From: Apoda limacodes
Taxonomy: Eukaryota; Arthropoda; Insecta; Lepidoptera; Limacodidae
Direction: 5' to 3'
Length of the DNA stretch: 64,000 bases
Assembly: GCA_946406115.1 (NCBI GenBank)
Contig: OX291552.1
Location: forward strand, 8,752,836 to 8,816,835
Numbering within the stretch: the first letter of the stretch is position 1; each line of letters opens with the position of its first letter. The notes beneath the pieces were generated by a model. It saw nothing but the letters and a program-made list of their open reading frames with translations. It had not been told where the DNA came from and ran no database searches. Below are positions 54,238 through 62,981 of this stretch, in pieces. The translations under genes and the position numbers were made by a program.

Positions 54238-55461
54238 CTATGCAGTTTGAACTAAGACACCAGCATTGCCCACTTTACGCACATGCTGGACTTGCACACC
54301 TATTGTCGCAGGGTTGATGAATTTTTTGAGCTCGCATTTGGTAGCCTCAGCGGTCTTCAGCTCATCCTGATGCTCTACGTTCGGGTAAAACGCGAGGGCT
54401 GGGCCTGTTTTCTTAATAATAGGCACGGACTCTATGGGCCTCTCAGCCTGTACGCGTTTCGGCAGTTTTAAGGCGCTTGCGTAGTTGGTAGGCGTTGTTG
54501 TTGGGAACACGTTTGTACCAAAACCGTTTGATTCTAGCCTTGAGATGCGCTGTGTAGCGCATTTCAGCTCCATTTGGCTGACCTTAAGTTGGCTTTCAGC
54601 GAGTCTTAGATTTAAGGCCGCGACCACCGCTAAAACTTTTTGCCCGTGCATGCCGATGTGGCGGATTTCTGCCTTGTTTAGCTGGTTGGACGACGATGTG
54701 GCATCGTTGCAATCGTGGCATTGTTGGACGTTGATTTTGGGGTTCATCGACCGCAGGATACAAGGGGGGGTTATACAACCCGCTATATCTGTGGAGTGTT
54801 CATCTATTAGCTGGACTCCGTTTATGACGTTCCGAGGTGGTCGTATACGGCCGCTAGCAGCTTGGTACGCCTGGCCCCATGGATCGTCATTACCGGATTC
54901 TGCTATTTTCCGGTAGTATAGTAGCTCCGTGTCCTTCATAGTCTGCTTGTATTCCTGCCTTTTTTGCCGAAGTGTTTGTAGAAGGCTACACTCTCGCAGG
55001 CAACCTCTCTTACGTGCATTCTGCGAGGAGCGACGAGCACTACCTACTTCCCTCCGCAATTTATCTAGATGAGGCGTCCTGCGCACATATCCTGCGAATT
55101 CCTTTTCCTTACGCTGGCCCAGGCATTCTGATGCAGTATTTGTCAGAATATTCTTAAATTGCTCACAGATGGCGCTGGCTGCGTTCCTAGTGTTGAATGT
55201 GCCAACACGAGCGTGCAGAACGGAGCAGAACCGGGTCCAGTCCGCCCCATTCTCGCGGAATTGAACGCTGTCGCCACTAACGTTTGGCACGTTTGTTTGT
55301 GCTGATGTCTCTTTAGGTGTAAGGCTAAATGTGATCAGCTGGTGGTCACTGACTGAGTTCACAGTGGACCTTCCACTTTGCCACCGATATACCCCGAGTT
55401 GACAAGGTAAGATCGATATTAGATGAACCGTTCGGTCCTGAGAAAGTCGGCGGTTGGTCAC
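54238..55461 (-). pseudogene. D2-C2 chimeric ORF, 407 codons
   Basis: Open through two elements: D2 endonuclease end and linker (VSDHQLITFSLTPKETSA; DPWGQAYQAASGRIRPPRNV; DEHSTDIAG), then across the junction at about 54,777 into C2 ORF1 (NQLNKAEIRHIGMHGQKVLA; LNLRLAESQLKVSQMELK; ALAFYPNVEHQDELKTAEAT; HVRKVGNAGVLVQTA). ORF2 of one family is thus fused in frame to ORF1 of another, the reverse of natural gene order. Confidence 0.8.
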
Positions 55462-55976
55462 TTGCGTTGTGAATCACTAGATCGCGGTTTACGATAAAGC
55501 TTTCCATATGTAGTCGCCGGTAATCCGTGTCTACCCCTCTGCCGAGATATTGCCGCTCCTCGCAGTGCATTACTATCGATACAGATCACAAGTGGCTTGC
55601 CGGCTAGTGCGTCCAATACATGGTTTAATTTTTGTAAGTGAGCGGCAATATCGTGGCTATATTGGCAATAACACGACACAACGTACAGACTTTGGCTACC
55701 AAACGTGATTTCTGCTACTGTAACATGTTCAGAGCTTAAATGGTCCAATTTAACTATCACGAGGTGCTTGTTAATGACAAGGATCCCGGCTTTATCAGAG
55801 GGGCCACACTGAATAAGGTTGCAGTTGCCGTGGTTGCGGTACTGTTCTTGGACTTGGACAAGGACAAGGTCCAGACTAAGGTCTTTTGCAATCCTAGGTA
55901 GCTCCAGTGTAGCCGCCTCAGAGCTCTGCAGGTTAAGCTGGCCAAGTTTTAAAATCCCCGTGCTAGACTTATCCAT
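55458..55976 (-). pseudogene. D2 ORF2 start: endonuclease N-terminal half
   Basis: MDKSSTGILKLGQLNLQSSE, IAKDLSLDLVLVQVQEQ, then ALAGKPLVICIDSNA. A frameshift directly after the active-site SNA sends it out of frame; the correct frame continues at 55,570 (CEERQYLGRGVDTDYRRLHM). Confidence 0.8.
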
Positions 55977-57005
55977 ATTGAGTCATTGAAACAGCCTGCT
56001 GTTGTGCATGTAAGCGCGCTGGGCAGTTCGCCGAGCCCGTGTGCGGCATCCTTTCGCTTGAATCTTTTGCAGGTTGCGCAGCAAGCTGGTTCTTCAGACT
56101 CGCAGTCTTGTCCACGGTGACCGGAGTTACCGCATCTAGCGCAAGTGAGGTCTGTTGCCCGGCAATATTTCTCTGGGTGTCCATACTGCTGGCACTTGTT
56201 ACAGCAAGTGATTCGAAGGTAGTCAGAGACTTCTGCTTCGTCCCAATCCACATATACGACTTCAAGGGAGACAAGCTTGTCCCTGAGTGCGGCAGAGCAT
56301 TCGAGAACAGCCGTCATTCGACGTCCGTTGCGGCCGCCACGCTTGAACGCCATCTTGCACTGCTTAGTAAACCTATCCTTCGGCCACTCTGGGTCATCAC
56401 ACAAGTTAATTACGTGCAGATCCTCCATAATTTTTTCTTCTGAAGGGTCGTTACGGAAACCGCTCAGTGTCACTAGAGGAAAGCGCTGCTTAGGCTCAAC
56501 AACCTTGAGCGTCTTAGGGGCAGCTTCCTTTAGTTTCTTGGCTGCTTGAGCGGTAGCCGTACGCACCACCACCCCAGAGTTTCCAACTTTACGCACGCTC
56601 TCAATCGCTATGCCCTGAGCGCCAGGGTTTATGGACTTTTGCAGCTCCTCCTTGGTGCCGTCGGAAGTCGTAATGGACTCTGTATTTGGGTAGAACACCA
56701 CTGCCGTGCCTTGGCGCGATGGTAGAGTGACCGGGGCGGCATCCTTTGGCAGCTTTAATCGGTCGGCATAAGACGGCGCTACGTTGGCAGCTTGTTGCGG
56801 GGGGGGGGGGGCTGGCCTGGCTGACACAGACGCAGCTGAGGCAAGGCCTGTGACCAGTTGCAACTCTAGGGAGGAGCAACGGAGCTTAGTGGCCATGAGC
56901 TGGTGCTCCGCGTCTGCCAGGCGGAGCTCCAAGGCTGCAACGATGGCTAGGATGTCCTTTCCATGTCCACCTATTGCAGTCTTGTCCAGTCCCTTTATTG
57001 TAGTT
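55949..57005 (-). pseudogene. D2 ORF1, N-terminus deleted
   Basis: Sense begins near DKTAIGGHGKDILAIVAALE because the ORF1 start region is deleted. Then LRLADAEHQLMATKLRCSSL, a 13-C homopolymer in the Pro stretch (plus strand G-run near 56,799-56,811), VRKVGNSGVVVRTATAQAAK, VVEPKQRFPLVTLSGFRNDP, and knuckles CCNKCQQYGHPEKYCRAT, CARCGNSGHRGQDCESE, CCATCKRFKRKDA. A frameshift in the third knuckle moves the end into another frame, which finishes MTQYG at the ORF2 overlap. Confidence 0.8.
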
Positions 57006-57537
57006 TCCGTCCGGCCTCACGATCGAAGCCGCAGTCTAGGGGGACAATCCCTCCACCAGCCCATGGCCCTTCCGACTTCATGTCATACGGGCCGAAATCT
57101 TGGGAGTTACACCGGGTACATGCGATGGCTCTTTCCCCACGGTGTAAGATCCTTCGCTCCCTACAAATTCTAATCGTTCCGTCCCTTTTAATATATATAT
57201 ATATTTATATTATTTCATTCTCCCTTATTAGGGTAGGACATCACACGCTACGCCTGCGGTGCCGGGCAGCCCCTTGTCATGCTTGCTTTGCTTAATGCAG
57301 TCAGGTAGCTCGTGTTTAATTTTATTTATTTCTACTACTATCTAGCCATTATTTATTATTGTTCAGTGTCATTATTATTATTGTATTAATCATTATTATT
57401 ATATTAATTTATTTATCCATTATAAATGTTAATTTTATCCATGTCAATATATAAAATTTCGAAGTCAATATCATTTCGCATGTCAATATTTATTAATTAT
57501 CATAGAATTGTATTGTCATTATATTTATTTATATGTC

Positions 57538-57590
57538 AATCATTATTATTGTTAATCATTATTATTATTATTATTAAATTCATTAAGTTC
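57538..57590. repeat. ATT microsatellite at the A2 ORF2 end
   Basis: CATTATTATT and ATTATTATTATTATTAAATTC blocks. In A1 the matching site (40,078-40,097) has the stop codon before the repeat; in A2 the frame enters it. Confidence 0.8.
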
Positions 57591-58943
57591 CGTTCCTCCT
57601 TCTCCTCCTCCTTTCCTTATACTGTGCCACTTGCGGGCAAATTCACACAGCCTCCCGAAGTTCGCCCGTGAAGATACGAGATCCGCGTAGTACACTGGGC
57701 CTAGCTCGGTACGTTCCAGGTTTTCCATCATCCTCTCACGCAGCTCTTTGTAAAGGGGACAGACCCACAACACATGGTGCAGGTCCTCCTCTTCCATACC
57801 GCATTCACACATACTACTCTCATTCAGTCCCATCTCATACAAACGTCGCCGAAAACAACCATGTCCCGTCAGGAGCTGAGACGTCTCATAGTCAGGCTCG
57901 ACCCAGCTGGCCTTAAGCCGGACTCTAACATCCGGGAAAAAGCGGTGTAGTTCCCTACCGTTTGTGGATTCCGTCCACCTCTTCTGCCAGTCATCCAGGA
58001 TGCCCTCCCAGACGCACCGCCGTCTCCTCTCGGACTCTTTCCTATCGGAGCTAATCTTCGCGTGTGCGACGTTCCCTGCATAGCTCACCTCCAGATCGGC
58101 CGGGAGCACCCCTGCCAGGACTGGGAGGGCGTCAGTACTATTGGACCGGTACGCCTTTGTTAGCAGAATTAAAGCCGGTCTCTGCGCCCGCAACAGAGTG
58201 CTGCGGACCACGTGAAAGCTAGTGCGCGCGTGCCAGATGGTGACAGTCGCGACGAACGTGCCCTTATAGAGGAGCTTGAGTGCACGATATTTGATGCCCC
58301 AGGACGATGCTGAGACCCGGGACATCTTACCGAAGCACTTCATTGCGCGTTCACCGATGGCGCTCGCGTGTTGCCCGAAGGATAGGCCCGCATCGACCAC
58401 CACTCCAAGTATTGTTGCTGACGTAACGCTTTTTATCGACTCGCAACTCATCCTAATGGTGGAGGGTCGCTGGAACCTCCCTCGGACCGTCATAGAGAAC
58501 GACTTGCCCGAGGAGAAGCCCAGGCGGTTTCTGACTCCCCACTCACTAATCGACTTTAGCGTATCATCGGCCGCGCGTTCGATTCCTGCTCTCGAGTTGG
58601 ACTCGATAACAACCGTCGGCGTACGCCACGGGAGAGGCAGCCGCAGCAGATCATCCATCAGGAGGTTCCAGAGGGAAGGGCCGAGCACCGAGCCCTGGGG
58701 GCACCCCATGGTGGATACCATCCACTCCACCCGGCCACCCACGAACATGCCCACACGGCGTCGAGTGAAATAGTCCGCCAGCATATGATATATGTTAGAC
58801 GGGCAACCCCCCCTCTTTGCCTTGAGCAGAATCATGGGCCACCAGGCGTTGTCGAAGGCCCCCGAGATGTCAAGCAGGACAAGTTGCACGTACCTACTCT
58901 CGGAGTCGTATGCCGCATGCAGGATCGATTGAAGGGCGCTCAC
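57552..58943 (-). pseudogene. A2 ORF2: RT core to C-terminus, 463 codons
   Basis: LLDISGAFDNAWWPMILLKA, GCPQGSVLGPSLWNLLMDDL, then LPLPWRTPTVVIESNS where A1 has LPLPVGVSLVAYADDVTVVI: the catalytic YADD is deleted in frame. It continues VRNRLGFSSGKSFSMTV, KCFGKMSRVSASSWGIKY, DYETSQLLTGHGCFRRRL and the finger CECGMEEEDLHHVLWVCPLY. The normal stop is lost and the frame runs into an ATT microsatellite, giving a FNNNNNND end. Confidence 0.85.
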
Positions 58944-60497
58944 TGTTGACCTTCCTGGGGTGAAGCCATGCTGGGACTCGCAGATGTTGGAAGCGATTTG
59001 TGGAGCACACGCGTTCCAGAATCTTACCGAGAGTAGAGAGAAGGGTTATTGGGCGGTACGCCTTTGGGTCGGTGAGTGGCTTGTCATTGTTTTTGGGCAG
59101 AACTAGGAGGCGTCCATCTTTCCATATGTCCGGGAATATTCCCTCCTCTACGCATTTGCCGTACACGCTGGTAAATTCCGCTGGTGCGGCTGCCCACACG
59201 TGAGTCGGACTTGGCGGTGGTAGGGAGAGTCTCTATCAGGGTTGTCGTCCGGGCACAGAGAGTGGACGCTGTTCTGCATGGCCTCCTGCACCCCACCTGG
59301 GTGCCCCTGAGTGCATTCTACGCCATTGACGATGTTTTCCGGCGGTCTAAAGCGACCGCTGGCAGCCCGGTATGCCAAGCCCCAGGGGTCACTGTTTCCG
59401 GATTCAGCCATTTTATGGAAATGAGCGAGCTCCGTCTCCTCCATTAGGCGCCTATATTCCGTTCTTGCATCCTGAAAACCCTTTTTTGCATCTTCTGCCA
59501 TACTACTACCGGATCTCCGGAGTTTCTGCCATGCCCTTCTTTTCTTACACTGGTCCTTACGCATTCTATCTAGCGCAGGGTTCCACCATTCATAGCCCTT
59601 TGGCCGCGCTTTCCCTTTCGTTCCTAGAGTTTCCCGTGCAGTCCGAGTTATTACATCCGTAAACTGTCGCGCTGCTACGGCCGCGGGCTTATCCATCCGT
59701 ACATTACCCATTCTTGCATGGATCGTAGCCTCAAAGCGGGCCCAGTCCATCCCGCGGTCGCGAAACGCCACGGGCTCCTCGTCTGGTTTTGCGCGGGTTG
59801 GGGCCAAGTTTGGGCGACTTCCACCATTGTCAGCCACGATAAACGTTATGAGGCGGTGGTCACTACAGCTGACACTGTCGTGCGTGGACCAGTCCGCGAT
59901 TTTCACGCTGCGCGTCGACATCGTCAGGTCAATATTAGACTCCCCATTTGGGCCGCTAAATGTAGGTAGTTGGCGCTCCCTGTTATGTAGGACTAATCCG
60001 TGGCCCAGGATAAAGTCCTCCATTTGGTTGCGCCTCCTCGTGGCATCTGCTCCACGGCCAATGAACTGGCGTGGTGAGCTGTGCCACATGGGGGAGTGTG
60101 TATTGCTGTCGACGCCGATGATAAGACGTTCACCGCGTAGTTGACCCACCACATTGCCCAGGTGTTGCAGGTGTGGCTCAATGTCGTGGCTGTATTGGAA
60201 GTAGGCCGAAACGTACTACGCGCTATACGAGTTGCTCTCAATATGGCAACAGATACAGTGACTGTTGCTCAGAGTGTGCAACACAGCAGCTCGAAGATCC
60301 GGTCGCGCGATGAAGATTCCGGCCTTTGACTGGTCTCCACATGCAATGATGTCAGTGTTGGCGCTGGAGCCGGAGTTGTACTGCTCTTGGACCAGAATTA
60401 TATCTAGCCCAAGTTCAGCTGCAATGGTCGGCAGTTCTGCAGTGGCGGCCGCAGCACCCGCCAGATTGAGTTGACCCACTTTAAAGGACCTACCCAT
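58894..60497 (-). pseudogene. A2 ORF2: endonuclease, linker and start of RT
   Basis: Start MGRSFKVGQLNLAGAAAATA at 60,497, overlapping the ORF1 stop. After a break at about 60,215 the main frame (59,148-60,152) reads LIIGVDSNTHSPMW, FSGPNGESNIDLTMSTRS, SCSDHRLITFIV, AFRDRGMDWARFEATIHARM and the linker DPWGLAYRAASGRFRPPENI. The RT start (PDIWKDGRLLVLPKNNDKPL, KAYRPITLLSTLGKILER) is in a third frame; about 130 bp present in A1 around 41,480-41,610 are missing. Confidence 0.85.
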
Positions 60498-61952
60498 AGT
60501 GGGTCATATTTACGCTGCGCTGCTCAGCGTGAATGCGTGCTGGGCACGACTTGCTGGCGGTGCGGTGGGTTTGTGCGTCCTTCCTTCCAAATCTGCTGCA
60601 GGTTGCGCAAGTTGCAGTGAGGGATTTGCAATCTTCTTCGCGATGGCCACTGCCACCGCATTTGCCGCATGTGGGTTCCTGGGCACGACAAAACTTCTCC
60701 GGGTGACCGTATAGCTGGCATTTGCGACAGCACGTGACGTTAACGTAGTCGCAGCATTCCACATAATCCCACCCTACGTAAACATGTTCCAGCCCTGTTA
60801 GGGTCCTCCGAAGGGCCGGTGAGCACTCCAGGACGACCGCAGTTTGTTTTCCGCGCCATTTTTTGAAGGCGATCCTTGATTGCTGCCCGATTGTTTCCTT
60901 CGTCCATTTACCGCTGCCTTCTAGGTTTTGCTCGTGGAGGCCTATCACAATTTGCTCATGTGTAGGGTCACACTCAAACCCGCTTAGGCACACAAGAGGC
61001 CAACGCTGTTTAGGCTCTACAACCCTCAGAGTTGGTGGGGCAGCCTTCTTCAGCCTTTCTGCCTGTTCCGTGGACTGAGTCTGGACAACAACCCCAGCGT
61101 TGCCCACCTTCCTGACTGTCCACCTGAATGCCAATTGCTGTAGGGTTTATGGCCCTCTTTAATTCCTTTTTGGTCTCTTCTGCAGTTTTTAATGTTTCCT
61201 GCTGATCATGTACTGGGTCAGTACGGGGCCAGCCTTACTGGTCACGGGGATATGTTCCGTGTTTTTCGGGAGCCTTAGCGCTGCAGCATAGCTGACTGGG
61301 CGGGTGGCCTCGGGGGCGAGTGGGGCCGTGGAGCTGCCTGCTGATGCTGATGTGCTCTCCAAATAGGCGATCCGCTGAGTCGCACATTTCAGCTCAATCT
61401 GGCTGATTTTAAGCTCACTTTCAGCCAGGCGCAGGTTTAGAGCAGCTACTACGGCAAGAACTTTCTGCCCGTACGCACCAATGTCACGAATTTCGGATTT
61501 GTTTAGCTTGCTAGAGACTCCCGTAGCACTGGTCATTATGCCGTCAATTGAGTCCTTGGCCCAGCTGAGCAGCTCCATGCGGGACGCATTCAATAGGGCG
61601 CTCTCCACCTGGACTTCGCTGCTGGTAAGGGCATCCTGCGCTCCTCCCGGTTGCTCAAGGGGGGTTCGCGTGCTGGTGGTTGCCGGGGTCGAAGTTAGGA
61701 TGCCGGCAATCGGCGGTGCCACTGTGCCCAGACCGCGGACGGGAACACATTCGGGCTCAATCTTTCGTCGCGAACACTCCTGAAAGTCCTCTGGGGACGG
61801 TAGGGTGCGCTTTTCCCGTGCTGGCGCTGAGCCAGCGCTAAAGCCAGTCGGGGGGGTCCTTGAGGCCTCCCGCAGGATGGGGAGCCCTTGGGGGGGGGGG
61901 GGATGCGCGCTAGCGACGTCCTAGGACGAAAACCAACTTCGTCGTCTGCCAT
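60490..61952 (-). pseudogene. A2 ORF1
   Basis: MADDEVGFRPRTSLARIPPP at 61,952. The frame slips at a run of 13 C (plus strand G-run 61,890-61,902), with the correct sense resuming as REASRTPPTGF and KRTLPSPEDFQE. The middle frame (61,189-61,722) has APPIAGILTSTPATTS, SKLNKSEIRDIGAYGQK, LNLRLAESELKISQIELK. The last frame (60,490-61,134) has VRKVGNAGVVVQTQSTEQ and knuckles CCRKCQLYGHPEKFCRAQ, CGKCGGSGHREEDCKS, CATCSRFGRKDAQTH. It ends NMTHYG with TAG overlapping the ORF2 ATG. Confidence 0.85.
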
Positions 61953-62448
61953 TATAAAATAGTCTTGGCAATATGGATATTAATACAACTAACAGATACA
62001 CAGAATAAAAATTAGAGTCACGTACACACAAGGAATATATACTTAAAGTTAGAGTCTATAACAGGAGTGCACAAAATCTATCAAAGTTTATTACGAGAAC
62101 GGTGAACACACAAAAAATTGTCTAAGTCCATTACGCGAACGGTGAAGCACAGCAAATTGTCAGAGTTTAATACTAGAACGGTGAACACACAAAAAGCGTC
62201 ATATCGCGAACAAGAAAAAGAGTCAATATCACTCACGTACCAAGCGCCGCCGACTTGCGTCTCGCACTGATGGCCGGTGGGAGGAGCCGCTCAGAGGGGG
62301 CCCCTCGCAAGAAGAAACAAGAGGGTCGATTATTGGAGACACAGTATGGAGCACTTTAATTAAATAAAAATAGAAAAATAAAAATAAAACGAGCGTGGGC
62401 TCGACACACAAACGACGTCCGCTCGTTACCGATGCCGACACCGCAGTC
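61953..62448 (-). other. A2 5'UTR with three 40-bp subrepeats and a hairpin
   Basis: Three near-copies around (A/G)CGAACGGTGA or TAGAACGGTGAACACAC occur at about 62,088-62,200. The hairpin at 62,302-62,325 is followed on the element strand by A-rich and GC-rich 5'-terminal blocks homologous to the F2 leader. R1-clade leaders usually carry an internal promoter; none can be pinpointed here. Confidence 0.6.
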
Positions 62449-62702
62449 TAGGGGGACAATCCCTCCACCTCCCATGGTCCTTCCCGCCTTTTGGCATAAC
62501 GGACCGAATCTCGGGAGATGCACGTGGTACTTGCTCGGGGCTCTTTCCCACATGCACTATTCTTGACTCCCTACAAATAATCTTTATTTCCGTCCCATTC
62601 TCTCTTTCACTTCTCCCCAACTGGGGCGTGTACACCACATTTACAGTACTTCGGCTTCTCCAGGCTGGGCTACTAATGTTAACGTAAAGTGTAAAGCTTC
62701 CT

Positions 62703-62939
62703 TCAGGTCTTCAGCAGTCTTAAGTTGCAGTCACTTGCTACAAGGTCTGTGTGATATATGGGGCCGATGGCCTCCCTCTTCAAGTTGGCAAGCATTGCGG
62801 TGCGCTCCCCTTCGTAAAGAATGCACTCCCACAGCACGTGGTCTCGCGATTCGATAGGGGCTCCGCATGTGCAGATTGGTGACTCACTGAGGGTCATACG
62901 GTGAAGACGTCCGTTAAAACAGCCATGACCGGTGAGCAT
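62703..62939 (-). pseudogene. E1 ORF2 C-terminal finger
   Basis: MLTGHGCFNGRLHRMTLSES, finger CTCGAPIESRDHVLWECILY (CxC, His, Cys) and end LRLLKT. Separated from the RT frame by the small deletion at about 62,980. Confidence 0.85.
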
Positions 62940-62981
62940 CTGTGATACAACATAATCCGGCTCAAGCCAGTGCGACTTCAG

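Larger units (their letters stand above)
52564..54777 (-). mobile_element. R1-clade element C2 (family C, EN and RT deleted)
   Basis: 3'UTR 52,564-52,818, ORF2 remnants 52,819-53,670, ORF1 53,650-54,777. Two internal deletions remove most of the endonuclease and all of the RT. It is 5'-truncated or recombined at about 54,777, where ORF1 is fused in frame to D2. ORF2 begins at the usual overlap but stops after 24 codons. Confidence 0.8.
54778..57036 (-). mobile_element. R1-clade element D2 (family D, 3' half missing)
   Basis: Complete-looking 5' terminus (GACTGCGGCTTCGATCGTGA on the element strand), a short leader fused to mid-ORF1, ORF1 to 55,969, endonuclease 54,780-55,976, then cut before RT. 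Closer to D0 than to D1 in EN (HNASDQPPTFSGPNGSSNID in both). Confidence 0.8.
57037..62448 (-). mobile_element. R1-clade element A2 (family A, near full-length, 5.4 kb)
   Basis: The best overall copy: 3'UTR 57,037-57,551, ORF2 57,552-60,497, ORF1 60,490-61,952, 5'UTR 61,953-62,448. The 3' terminus touches the D2 5' end (57,036) and its 5' terminus touches the E1 3' end (62,449), both through the same TAGACTGCGG sequence on the element strand. Small deletions and frameshifts inactivate it. Confidence 0.9.

Noticed and set aside
30835..62460. Real telomeric TTAGG array
   Set aside because: Only isolated TTAGGGAC or CCTAA-like strings at element ends; no tandem repeats of the unit anywhere in the window.
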